A stretch of 25,228 bases of DNA from an uncultured Lachnospiraceae bacterium (GTDB taxonomy: Bacteria; Bacillota; Clostridia; Lachnospirales; Lachnospiraceae): assembly GCA_910588295.1 (NCBI GenBank), contig CAJUQO010000050.1, positions 1 to 25,228 of the forward strand. The letters run 5' to 3'. A program made the position numbers and the translations under genes. Numbering within the stretch: the stretch's first letter is position 1; each line of letters opens with the position of its first letter. Positions 16,872 through 24,286 of the stretch are shown here, one piece after another. The notes under the pieces are model-generated. The model worked only from the letters and a program-made list of their open reading frames with translations, was not told where the DNA came from and ran no database searches.

Positions 16872-17780
16872 ATGAAAAAACGCATTTCGTTATTATTGGC
16901 GCTCGCCTTTGTAGCAGCCTGCGTGGGCTGTGGTTCCAAAGGGGGGAGTTCTGAGGTCGGCAGCGCTGCTTCTGGCAGTACAGTGGAGGGGAGCTCCCAA
17001 GCCGGAAGTACGACGGAAGGAAGCTCTGCGGCAGGAAGTACAGCAGAGGACGGATCCGCTGCTGAAAGCGTGGAGGAAAGCTCCAGTGCGGGAAGCATGG
17101 AGGCCAGTGGGGCTGAAACAGCTTCGGCTCAGGACGTTATGACCTATGAGGAATATATGGCTGCAGATCTGGACAGCCAGGTGACGGTGGAGACCTATGT
17201 ACAGGCCAAACAGTCCTGGTGGGAAGACAAAGCCACTGTGTATTCCCAGGATGAGAACGGAGCTTATTTCCTCTATAATATGGCATGTTCCGAGGAGGAT
17301 TATGAAAAATTGGCTCCTGGAACAAAGATCCGTGTGACCGGATACAAATCCGAGTGGTCCGGCGAAATTGAGATCACCGACGCCACTTTTGAGATTGTGG
17401 ATGGGAATTATATTGCGGAGGCAAAGGATGTCACAGAGTATCTTGGGCAGGACGAACTGAATGATTTTCAGAATCAGTTTGTAGCTTTCAAGGGGCTGGT
17501 TGTGGAAGCCGCCGGTAAAGGTGATGACGGCCAGGATGTGGCCTTCCTCTACAACTGGGACGGTTCCGGCCAGGATGGCGACGACCTGTATTTCAACGTA
17601 TCCAATGAGAAAGGCGATACGTTCACTTTTACAGTGGAATCCTATTTGTGTGATAATACCACCGATGTGTATGCGGCAGTTAAGGAACTGAATATCGGTG
17701 ATAAGATTGATCTGGAGGGCTTTATGTACTGGTACGAGGGACCGAATCCTCATATCACATCCGTAACGCCGGCTGAATAG
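16872..17780 (+). CDS. Secreted lipoprotein with Ser/Gly/Glu linker and OB-fold-like domains
   Basis: The protein is 302 residues, with TTAGGAGG before the ATG. A short signal peptide ends in a lipobox, VAAC (Cys17) or the next CVGC (Cys20). Residues about 21-80 are a low-complexity linker; within it three 10-residue units, GSTVEGSSQA, GSTTEGSSAA and GSTAEDGSAA (residues 35-64), are near-exact tandem repeats. The folded part appears to hold two OB-fold-like segments: VTVETYVQAKQSWWEDKATV through GTKIRVTGYKSEWSGEIEI, then NQFVAFKGLVVEAAGKG through IGDKIDLEGFMYWYEGPNPH. The partner or ligand is unknown; no enzyme motif is seen. It is followed after 5 bp by a GtrA-type gene and probably co-transcribed with it. 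Confidence 0.88.
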   Translation: MKKRISLLLALAFVAACVGCGSKGGSSEVGSAASGSTVEGSSQAGSTTEGSSAAGSTAEDGSAAESVEESSSAGSMEASGAETASAQDVMTYEEYMAADLDSQVTVETYVQAKQSWWEDKATVYSQDENGAYFLYNMACSEEDYEKLAPGTKIRVTGYKSEWSGEIEITDATFEIVDGNYIAEAKDVTEYLGQDELNDFQNQFVAFKGLVVEAAGKGDDGQDVAFLYNWDGSGQDGDDLYFNVSNEKGDTFTFTVESYLCDNTTDVYAAVKELNIGDKIDLEGFMYWYEGPNPHITSVTPAE

Positions 17781-17785
17781 AGGCT

Positions 17786-18250
17786 GTGAGTCAATTGTCG
17801 GAGAAATACAGGGAGGCTGTTGCCTATATATGCTGCGGCGTGATGACCACAATGGTCAGCTGGGGGAGTTACAGCATTTTTACTCTTCTGTTGAACCCGT
17901 ATCAGACCGCATTCTCTATATGGGACATGGAATTTCCAGCGGTGGTTTTTGCGGCGAACGTCCTTTCCTGGGTATGCACCGTGACCTTTGCTTTTGTCAC
18001 GAATAAGATATGGGTGTTTCACAGCCGATGTTGGAAGAGAGCGGTGGCGCTGCCCGAGCTGGGGAAGTTTGTGGCTGCCCGCCTGGCTACAGGGCTCATA
18101 GAGATCGCAGGCGTTCCTTTTCTGGTAAGCTGCGGCCTGGATCAGACCGTATTCGGAATAGAAGGTATGGCGGCGAAGGCGGCTGTGAGTGTGCTGGTGC
18201 TGATATTGAATTATGTGTTCAGTAAGCTTTTGATATTTCGGAAATCATAA
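17786..18250 (+). CDS. GtrA-like small membrane protein
   Basis: The protein is 154 residues with four hydrophobic helices, the usual size and layout of the GtrA family, thought to help move lipid-linked sugars across the membrane. Landmarks are YICCGVMTTMVSWGSYSIF in helix 1, VTFAFVTNKIWVFHSR after helix 2 (the FVTNKxWVF motif typical of GtrA), ELGKFVAARLATGLIE, and the C-terminal LILNYVFSKLLIFRKS (NYxxSKxxIF motif). The start is GTG at 17786 or TTG at 17795; AGAGG is too close to the first and about 11 bases from the second, so the choice is open. It is separated by only 5 bp from the lipoprotein gene. A functional link between the two is not evident. Confidence 0.9.
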   Translation: MSQLSEKYREAVAYICCGVMTTMVSWGSYSIFTLLLNPYQTAFSIWDMEFPAVVFAANVLSWVCTVTFAFVTNKIWVFHSRCWKRAVALPELGKFVAARLATGLIEIAGVPFLVSCGLDQTVFGIEGMAAKAAVSVLVLILNYVFSKLLIFRKS

Positions 18251-18258
18251 GGATCTAA

Positions 18259-18289
18259 AGGGGTGGATGCGGGTGTCCACCCTTTTTTT
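18259..18289 (+). terminator. Intrinsic terminator of the lipoprotein-gtrA unit
   Basis: GGGTGGA (18261-18267) and TCCACCC (18276-18282) form a 7-bp stem with loop TGCGGGTG, followed by seven T. It lies 10 bases after the GtrA stop. Confidence 0.92.
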
Positions 18290-18347
18290 GTGCAAAAAGG
18301 CTGTCTGCTTTGGGCCGCGGGGGTTTATTGCATATTGAAATTCAGGA

Positions 18348-18404
18348 TTGTGGCACAGCGTTTTTGGGGGTATAATGGGAACATGCTGGCAGACGGTCTG
18401 CCAG
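18348..18404 (+). promoter_or_regulatory. Promoter and leader hairpin of the BIG2 protein gene
   Basis: TTGTGG (18348-18353) and a perfect TATAAT (18371-18376) are 17 bases apart. The leader then has CTGGCAGA (18386-18393), loop CGG, TCTGCCAG (18397-18404), a tight 8-bp hairpin just downstream of the likely transcription start. It could protect the mRNA 5' end. AGGAGG follows before the ATG at 18430. Confidence 0.7.
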
Positions 18405-18429
18405 TGGTAAACCATAGGAGGTAGAGAAA

Positions 18430-19146
18430 ATGACAAAGAACACGTACAAGGCGGGCAGGATCCTGATGTTCTGTATGTTGCTGGCGCTGGGCATATGTCT
18501 GGTATCGGCAGGGCGGGTGGAAGCTGCGCCTTCATTGAACAAATCCAAAATGACGCTGTATGTCGGTGACAGCGCTACGCTCAAAGTGAAAGGGACAAAG
18601 AAAACCCCTTCCTTTAAGAGCGACAAACCTTCGGTGGCTGCGGTCAGCGGGGCGGGAAAGGTCAAAGCGAAAAAGGCAGGAACCTGTACCGTTAAAGTGA
18701 AGGTGGATGGGAAAACCCTGAAATGTCAGGTGACGGTGAAGAAGTCCATTGAGCTGTCCAAGTACTTGAATAAGAATTTTGACAAGCTAAAAAAAGCAAT
18801 GGGTAAAGTAAAGCGGTCAAAAGATGATCCGGCCGGGAGCGCTACGGATGATCTGTATCTCAGTACGACAAGCGACCCCAACAGTTTTATAGCGAGGGTG
18901 AGCAGGAAAACGAAAAAGCTGACCTGGTTTCAGAATTTCGGGCGAAAAGATGTGACGCTGTACGGCGTGAGGCTGGGGGAAAAGATTGATTCGGCTGAAA
19001 AGAAACTGCTGAAGAAAGGGTTTAAGAAGAAAAAAACAGAATCCTATGACTGGGGCGCCTGGCGGAATTATGAAAAGAAAGGTAAACATATCCGGCTCCG
19101 CGTGGTGAAAAGCAGCCAGAAAGTGGAGTGCTACCAATGGTCATAA
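18430..19146 (+). CDS. Secreted protein with one BIG2 (bacterial Ig-like) domain
   Basis: The protein is 238 residues, with ATAGGAGG 8 bases or so before the ATG. The signal peptide is MTKNTYKAGRILMFCMLLAL..., with probable cleavage at VEA-AP (after residue 32). Residues 35-105 match a BIG2 domain (KMTLYVGDSATLKVKGTKK; SDKPSVAAVSGAGKVKAKKA; GTCTVKVKVDGKTLKCQVTV). The C-terminal part (about 106-238) is lysine-rich and has VTLYGVRLGEKIDSAEKKLL, which vaguely recalls small lipoprotein-type domains that begin with a turn and two helices; I would not name it. No cell-wall anchor is visible, so the protein is probably exported and free or loosely bound. Single-gene unit. Confidence 0.85.
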   Translation: MTKNTYKAGRILMFCMLLALGICLVSAGRVEAAPSLNKSKMTLYVGDSATLKVKGTKKTPSFKSDKPSVAAVSGAGKVKAKKAGTCTVKVKVDGKTLKCQVTVKKSIELSKYLNKNFDKLKKAMGKVKRSKDDPAGSATDDLYLSTTSDPNSFIARVSRKTKKLTWFQNFGRKDVTLYGVRLGEKIDSAEKKLLKKGFKKKKTESYDWGAWRNYEKKGKHIRLRVVKSSQKVECYQWS

Positions 19147-19197
19147 TTGTGTTTTTACGCATAGACTATAAGTAAAACGAGATTTGGGTAATCGCCT

Positions 19198-19683
19198 ATG
19201 AATCTGTCCGATTATTTTGCCATGGTTCTGGGAAGCTATCTGCCTGCTGCCACGGCCACCCTGGTCGGGAACGCGGATCATCCCGGGCTGGGAGGGATCG
19301 TGAAATTTTATGAGACGTCCTGCGGCGGCATCCTGGTGGCCGCAGAAGTATCGGGGCTTCCACCGGTGCAGGAGAATGCCGGCACGGGCTTTTTTGCCAT
19401 GCATATTCATGAGGGAGGGGATTGTACGCCGCCTTTTGCGGGGGCGGGACAGCATTACAATCCCTTCGGCAGACCCCATCCGAGACATGCGGGAGATCTG
19501 CTGCCTCTGTTTGCGGATCGGGGCTATGCTTGGAGCGCATTTTTTGATGACCGTCTGACCGTTAAAGAACTGACAGGTAAATCCGTGATCATCCATGCGC
19601 AGCGGGATGATTTTACCACGCAGCCCTCCGGTGATGCCGGTGAAAAGATCGGCTGCGGCGTCATTCAGGCCGTGGCAAGATAA
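19198..19683 (+). CDS. Cu/Zn-type superoxide dismutase, no signal peptide
   Basis: The protein is 161 residues. It fits the sodC family, which dismutates superoxide at a Cu/Zn centre. All ligands can be placed: H69 and H71 in FAMHIHEGGDC, H86 in GQHYNPFG, H94, H97 and D100 in RPHPRHAGDL, and H133 in VIIHAQRDD. The disulfide cysteines are probably C76 and C153, and the C-terminal DDFTTQPSGDAGEKIGCGVI is a strong family signature. The H71-H80 loop equivalent is shortened (PHPRHAGD). The N-terminus MNLSDYFAMVLGSYLP is not a signal peptide, so the protein seems cytoplasmic, unlike most bacterial SodC. The ribosome binding site before 19198 is weak (GATTTGGG), so translation may start elsewhere nearby. 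Alone on its strand segment, with a hairpin after it. Confidence 0.88.
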   Translation: MNLSDYFAMVLGSYLPAATATLVGNADHPGLGGIVKFYETSCGGILVAAEVSGLPPVQENAGTGFFAMHIHEGGDCTPPFAGAGQHYNPFGRPHPRHAGDLLPLFADRGYAWSAFFDDRLTVKELTGKSVIIHAQRDDFTTQPSGDAGEKIGCGVIQAVAR

Positions 19684-19698
19684 AGATGGTATATACAG

Positions 19699-19733
19699 AC
19701 TCCCGGTATGCGGATTTGCCGGGAGTTTGTGCC
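19699..19733 (+). terminator. Probable terminator of the superoxide dismutase gene
   Basis: ACTCCCGG (19699-19706) and CCGGGAGT (19719-19726) form an 8-bp GC-rich stem with a 12-base loop. The tail TTGTGCC is T-poor, so termination may be partial. Confidence 0.65.
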
Positions 19734-19749
19734 GTCCGGAAGATGGGGC

Positions 19750-19825
19750 GTAACAGTTCAGCCAGCAATGTCAGTTAGTTAAGTATCAGGTTAGATTCTG
19801 CTATAGGGATCTAACCTGAATTTTT
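19750..19825 (+). other. Half palindrome and intrinsic-terminator hairpin in a gene-poor spacer
   Basis: The 400-bp spacer 19684-20083 has no convincing gene. GTAACAGTTCAG (19750-19761) is a lone half of the dispersed palindrome. CAGGTTAGAT (19787-19796) and ATCTAACCTG (19809-19818) form a perfect 10-bp stem followed by AATTTTTG, a good terminator. From about 19830 on, the DNA is AT-rich with only short open frames; CGCCTCT/AGAGGCG (near 19868 and 19909) is one more inverted pair. Confidence 0.6.
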
Positions 19826-20038
19826 GTAAAAAATCCAAAAAGTGTTTAATAAAAATGTGAAAAGGTGCGCCTCTTTGGTTACTGGACTGCGGAGAAACTG
19901 GAGAGGCGGTTTTATCTGGAAGAACGATTGGGAAGAGTATACTGATGGTAAACGGACGTGTATCCGGATTTGCTGCGCATAGGATATCAACACTTTCTTC
20001 TGTTGCCAGAATGGAGATTCGCAGCTATAATGAAATAG

Positions 20039-21232
20039 ACCGAAAAAGCTGAGCAGCCCCAAAAACCATACTACAATCAAACGGTGAAAGATGGGAATAG
20101 AAAAGAGATTGCAAGAGTAGATGACTTGGGAATGGTGACGGCTGTTTCTCCTGGAGAATGCGTGATTACGGCAGCCTGCGCAAATGGAAAACAGGCCTCA
20201 TGCACCGTGAGTGTCTGGGAAGTTGAAAAAGTCACGGGATTGGAAGTGGTAAATGCCACCACGTCTTCCATTCAATTTAAGTGGAACAAACAAGTTGGAG
20301 TTGACGGTTATCAGGTGTATCGCTATGATCCTGAGAAGAAAGTTTGGGATTTGTTAGGCGATTTGGAAGGAGAGAATTGTAATTCTTATACAGATAAAGA
20401 GCTCAAAAGCGGGACGACATATTGGTATAGAGTAAATGCCCATATCAAAACAGAAGACAAGGACGTGTTTGGAGATTTTTCAGAATATTTTAAAGCCAAA
20501 ACGGTGGAGAGAAAAATCTTATCGGCCGAAGATATAACCCTGAGCCAGACTTCCTATGTCTACGACGGAAAAGGTAAGACGCCGAAAGTAACCGTGAAAG
20601 ATGGAAAGATCGTCTTGAAAGCAGGCCAAGATTACACCGTCACTTATCAGAATAATAAAAATGCAGGAAAGGCGAAGGTAATCGTCAAGGGTAAAGGAGA
20701 CTATCAGGGAACGGTGACAAAGGCTTTTACCATCACCGTGAAGAAAGGAACTTCCCACAAGGTCGGTTCCTATCAATACAAAGTGACGGGAACATCCACC
20801 GTGTCACTTACGGCCGTAAAGAACGGCAGAGTGACGAAGGCAACCGTGCTCAAGACCGTGAAAATCGGAGGCAGGAATTTCAAAGTAACTGCAATCAGCA
20901 GCAACGCCTTTAAAAAGAACAAGAAGATAACAACCGTTAAAATAGGGGACAACGTAAAGACCATCGGAGCAGGAGCCTTTGAAAACTGCCAAAAGCTCAA
21001 TAAAGTAACCGTTGGAAAAGGCGCTGCGGAGATTGGTAAGAATGCTTTTAAGAACTGTAAAAAATTAGGAAACATCACCATCAAGTCCACGAAGCTAAAA
21101 AAGGTGGGAACGAACGCATTGCGGAACATCAAGTCCAACGCCAGGATAAAGGTTCCGGCCAAGAAATTGTCGGCGTATCAGAAGCTGTTCCAGAACAAGG
21201 GACAGGGGAAGAACGTCAAGATTGTGAAATAG
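20039..21232 (+). pseudogene. 5'-truncated surface protein with BIG2, fn3, MBG-like and BspA leucine-rich regions
   Basis: The frame is open from 20039 (after TAG at 20036) to 21232. The first possible start, GTG at 20084 (382 residues), has no ribosome binding site and begins inside a BIG2 domain: only its second half (IARVDDLGMVTAVSPGECVI) remains, and no signal peptide is left. The remaining domains in order are fn3 (about 48-142, VTGLEVVNATTSSIQFKWNK...YWYRVNAH), an MBG/YDG-like domain (about 147-220, YVYDGKGKTPKVTV...NNKNAGKAKVIV), and BspA-type LRR_5 repeats (about 225-382, AFKKNKKITTVKIGDNVKTIG; AFENCQKLNKVTVGKG). Such proteins are normally secreted and bind host or matrix. As it stands it is probably not exported, hence a remnant. 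Base composition is visibly more A-rich than its neighbours, suggesting transfer. A mis-assembled N-terminus is another explanation. Confidence 0.65.
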
Positions 21233-21352
21233 GAGAGAGAGGAAGAAGACGGCGGCACCGTTTGAGAGAGCGGTGTCTGCCCTCTTAGTGACTTATGCAA
21301 ATCTTGTCACATCGGGGATTGCCGGGATTGTTGCTCAAAGGAGGGCTGCGGG

Positions 21353-22195
21353 ATGGAAAACTATCAAAGAGATATCCTGTATCATTATACGGATTTCCAG
21401 GCGTTGGACGGGATCCTGCGCTGTGCGCAGCTGAGGGTGAATAATGTCCTGAATATGAATGACGCGGCGGAAATGCGTTTTTTTATGACAGGCCTGTGCA
21501 ATGCGGTGGTAAAACGGCTGGAGGAGGATCAGGATCCGGAGCGGGCCCGGAAAGTACGGGAGCTTTTTGAGGAGGAACAGGAAAAAGATTTTTTTTATTC
21601 CGCCTATGCGGCCTGCTTTTCCATGTATAGAGACGATGCGGCCCAGTGGGAGAGATACGGCAACCGGGGGCGCGGCGTGTGCATCGGGTTCCGGGGTGAA
21701 TTTCTGGAGAAAATGGCGGAGGGAGAGTTGTCTCTCCAGATGGTTTTTTATCAGGAAGATATGACGGAACACCGGCTGGTGGATGTATTTTACCTGCTGG
21801 TAAAGGGGGAGAGGAATCTGACTATGGACAATCCTATCATAAAAGGCGCCATGAAAGCGGCCTGGATTCAGTCGGTGGTGTTTAAACACCCTTCTTTCTC
21901 CTCGGAAAATGAGGTCCGCCTGGTAGTTTTTCCTTTTGAGAAAAAATATTTTGACGTCAGGCCCTGCTACCATGTGACCACAGAGCGCATTAAAAAATAT
22001 TATCCCCTGGATCTTCTGGCCATGTGCCGGAGAGCGGGTATTGGCCTGGAGGATCTGGTATCTGAGATCATCATCGGTCCAGAATCCACCCAGTCGGATT
22101 TTATCCTGCAGGATTATCTTAGGGACAACGGGATGCGGAAATTGGCGAAAAAGGTGACTTTATCGGAATGTCCTCTGCGGAAGACGCCGGTATGA
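21353..22195 (+). CDS. DUF2971 family protein
   Basis: The protein is 280 residues, with an excellent AAAGGAGG before the ATG. The family (DUF2971) has no settled function. Family landmarks are LYHYTDFQALDGIL near residues 9-22, the conserved NVLNMNDAAEM (31-41), AACFSMYRDDAAQWERYGN then RGRGVCIGF (87-113), and the C-terminal FKHPSFSSENEVRLV. The HYT...L..IL start is reminiscent of the NAD-binding beginning of ADP-ribosyltransferase-like folds such as DarT; that is a guess from pattern only. There is no signal or membrane segment, so the protein is cytoplasmic. It stands alone between a surface-protein remnant and an insertion sequence; a role in phage or stress defence is possible but unproven. 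Confidence 0.85.
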   Translation: MENYQRDILYHYTDFQALDGILRCAQLRVNNVLNMNDAAEMRFFMTGLCNAVVKRLEEDQDPERARKVRELFEEEQEKDFFYSAYAACFSMYRDDAAQWERYGNRGRGVCIGFRGEFLEKMAEGELSLQMVFYQEDMTEHRLVDVFYLLVKGERNLTMDNPIIKGAMKAAWIQSVVFKHPSFSSENEVRLVVFPFEKKYFDVRPCYHVTTERIKKYYPLDLLAMCRRAGIGLEDLVSEIIIGPESTQSDFILQDYLRDNGMRKLAKKVTLSECPLRKTPV

Positions 22196-22227
22196 TCCTG
22201 GTTTTAGATCTTCTTATCAGAGCATAA

Positions 22228-22328
22228 GGAGGTCTTTTTTATGGAATTTTTTATGGAATTGGTGATCTCGTTTGGACGTGGGCTTTGGCTTGTCATTTTT
22301 CCGGATACATGATAAGCTAAGCATATTC
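22228..22328 (+). repeat. Left copy of the long direct repeat flanking the IS (target duplication)
   Basis: 22234-22328 is identical over 95 bases to 24293-24387; including GGAGG and one mismatch (T22233 versus C24292) it extends to 101 bases. The two copies bracket an IS1634-type transposase. IS1634 of Mycoplasma mycoides is known to make long, variable direct repeats on insertion, so this is most simply a target duplication. It carries a whole small ORF. Confidence 0.9.
22241..22312 (+). CDS. Small ORF of 23 codons, hydrophobic peptide (left copy)
   Basis: ATG at 22241, eight bases after AAGGAGG, then 23 codons to TGA. The peptide begins MEFFMELVISFGRG and ends VIFPDT: a hydrophobic core with acidic residues near the N-terminus and an Arg in the middle, compatible with a tiny membrane-associated or leader peptide. 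Not recognised. It starts 45 bp after the DUF2971 stop. Before the IS inserted, it stood 35 bp upstream of the AAA-ATPase-like gene, so it may have been its leader or partner. Coding status is uncertain because the evidence is one ribosome binding site and an intact frame. Confidence 0.45.
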   Translation: MEFFMELVISFGRGLWLVIFPDT

Positions 22329-22351
22329 CCATCTTTGACAGTTGCCCAAAG

Positions 22352-22397
22352 AAAAAAACGCTGTAGCCCTTGTATTTACTGGGCTGCAGCGTTTTTT
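22352..22397. terminator. Bidirectional terminator at the 3' end of the transposase gene
   Basis: AACGCTGTAGCCC (22357-22369) pairs with GGGCTGCAGCGTT (22381-22393) over 13 bp with one wobble pair. A7 on the left serves the minus-strand transposase and T6 on the right blocks transcription entering from outside. Confidence 0.9.
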
Positions 22398-22421
22398 GGT
22401 GTTGTCACAGAGTATAGTAAC

Positions 22422-24149
22422 TTATTCCCTCCCCTTACTTTTTTTCTGTATTGTTTTCATCTTTCTTTTCGTTATGAATTGGTAGTCTGTCCGGAAGCCG
22501 CAGGCTTCATGAAGGTCATCCGTAACCGCTTCCCGCCTGTATGTGGGCATGAAGCCCTGTTCCTGTACCTCAACAAAATTTATGGCTTTCAGGGCCTCTA
22601 ACAGTTCCCCGCAGGTATATTTTGACCCCAGCTTTTTCTCCAGGAGACGGTAGACTGTCAATGCCAGGTAACAGACCAGGAAATGGGCCTTGATGCGGTT
22701 TTCATTCTGCAGGAAAACCGGCCTGGCTGAAAAGTCTGTTTTCATGATACGGAAACATTTTTCGGTCTGCCATCTTCCCTCGCTGACTTTCAGGATATCG
22801 CTGACCTCATCATCCAGAAGATCCGTACATACAGCGTAAAGCCCGTCATACCGGGATTCTTCCCCGATGTTGTCTTCGTCCAGATAATGGCGGATGTCAG
22901 CGGCTTCGCCCTCTTTGGTGGCAGCCGTGGTTCCGATAAAACGGGCCGGGTCATTGGGGTTCTTACGGTTTTTCTTCGTATTCCCGGAATCCAGCATCTT
23001 TTGTGCGCGCTCCACCTGCCTGTCACGGATGGCCTTCTGATAGAGGGCATATTTAGGAGAATAGGTAACGATTAGGCGCTGGTGGAGCTTTTTGGTGGTA
23101 TAGGGTTCGTCTTTATAATAAAGCCCTTTATCATCCGCGGGCAGCCTGGTGATATCCACAGGCTTATCGTCAGAAACCCTTTTGAACCCTTCCCCATCCA
23201 AAGCCCATTCCTTTTCTTCCTTTTTCAGTTTTTTGATGGACTGGGTCACGATATAGGCCCTCTCCCCCATATGGTTATAAGCCCTGATATCCTCCGGTCC
23301 AAGCCCGGCATCGCTGCAGTAGATGAATTTCTGGCAGCCGAATTCCCCAAGGACTTTCTTTTCCAGAGGTTTTAAAGATGTCTGTTCGTTTGCGTTTCCC
23401 GGGAAAAGGGAAAACGCGAGGGGGATGCCGTCCCCATCCATAAATAATCCCATCTGTATGATCGGGTTGGGCCTGTGTTCCTTGCTTTTCCCGTATTTTT
23501 TGCTGCCATCCTCCTGTTCAACCTCAAAATAGTAATTGGAGCAGTCGTAATAAAGGACTTTGTCATTTTTGGGGCCTAAAAAGCGGCTGTTTTTATAGGC
23601 TTCTGCCTGTATGAGGTCGCATTCATTCCCAAGGACATCCAAAGCCCGGTAAACATCATGGAGCCCATAAGAAGGCTTTTCCAAAAACTCTGAGGCGGCT
23701 TTAAAGGAAGAACGTTTGCTGGACGGTTCCAGGATCCTTGCGTAAACCAGGTCGGAAAGAATGGCGTTGATATCATACTTAAATTTATATTTCAGTTTTA
23801 ATTTTCTGCAGATCTTATCTATATGCATCTGGTAATAGACGGACTGTAGAAAAAGATACCCGCCCCGGAAGAAGACCTGTTTGCCGTAATCCAGCTGCCT
23901 GTCGGCATGGAAAGGGATCAGCACAGTCTTTGCTTCTTTTTCTTTTTTGTATTTTTCGGTTTCAATGTTTACTTCCTGCTTTGCCCAGGCAAGCACATCG
24001 TCTCTTGTCGGACCGTGTTCGGCGATAAGCTGGTCCAGGGTGCCAAGCTTGCGAATGATAGTGGACGTAGTACTGCCATTAGCTTTTACATAAGATTTTG
24101 CGATATAAAAGGATTCGGAATTTTTTGATTTAGATATATGAAGATTCAT
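22422..24149 (-). CDS. IS1634-family transposase
   Basis: The protein is 575 residues, intact, with GGAGGG before the ATG on the minus strand. It cuts and pastes the element through a DDE active site. The pieces fit: D202 in LYYDCSNYYFE, D280 in IYCSDAGLG and E463 in GRWQTEKCFRIMK, the last being the IS4-type E in its helix. SKEHRPNPIIQMGLFMDGDG and FSLFPGNANEQT are typical of the family. Between the second D and E is a long beta-rich insertion, normal for IS1634. Its completeness and the near-identical flanking repeats suggest a recent, possibly active insertion. Confidence 0.96.
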   Translation of the reverse strand: MNLHISKSKNSESFYIAKSYVKANGSTTSTIIRKLGTLDQLIAEHGPTRDDVLAWAKQEVNIETEKYKKEKEAKTVLIPFHADRQLDYGKQVFFRGGYLFLQSVYYQMHIDKICRKLKLKYKFKYDINAILSDLVYARILEPSSKRSSFKAASEFLEKPSYGLHDVYRALDVLGNECDLIQAEAYKNSRFLGPKNDKVLYYDCSNYYFEVEQEDGSKKYGKSKEHRPNPIIQMGLFMDGDGIPLAFSLFPGNANEQTSLKPLEKKVLGEFGCQKFIYCSDAGLGPEDIRAYNHMGERAYIVTQSIKKLKKEEKEWALDGEGFKRVSDDKPVDITRLPADDKGLYYKDEPYTTKKLHQRLIVTYSPKYALYQKAIRDRQVERAQKMLDSGNTKKNRKNPNDPARFIGTTAATKEGEAADIRHYLDEDNIGEESRYDGLYAVCTDLLDDEVSDILKVSEGRWQTEKCFRIMKTDFSARPVFLQNENRIKAHFLVCYLALTVYRLLEKKLGSKYTCGELLEALKAINFVEVQEQGFMPTYRREAVTDDLHEACGFRTDYQFITKRKMKTIQKKSKGRE

Positions 24150-24286
24150 TGTTATCCCTCCAATTCCTTATTATAACATATAATAACATAAAATAGCAGA
24201 TAATAAAACAGAAAAAATGACAGAAAAAAGGCAGCATTTATGCGGTCTGCAAGGTATTTTTCTATTATTCAATTGTCAAACTCCCG

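Larger units (their letters stand above)
22329..24286 (-). mobile_element. IS1634-family insertion sequence (IS4 superfamily)
   Basis: The element lies between the two long direct repeats. Ends are placed from the repeat borders and are good to a few bases. Near each end is an inverted match: TTTGACAGTTG (22334-22344) on the left and, on the other strand, TTTGACAATTG (24280-24270) on the right, 10 of 11 identical. The body is one transposase gene on the minus strand plus a terminator at its 3' end. The right border overlaps the palindrome CTCCCGGGAG (24281-24290). Length about 1.96 kb, near the size expected for the family. Confidence 0.9.

Noticed and set aside
16893..17852. 319-codon minus-strand open frame over the lipoprotein gene
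   Set aside because: It is antisense to a gene with signal peptide, lipobox and ribosome binding site; the translation shows no domain pattern.
19945..20052. 35-codon ORF (MVNGRVSGFAAHRIS...) in the spacer before the BspA-like remnant
   Set aside because: Weak ribosome binding site, no recognised pattern and in a decayed AT-rich spacer.
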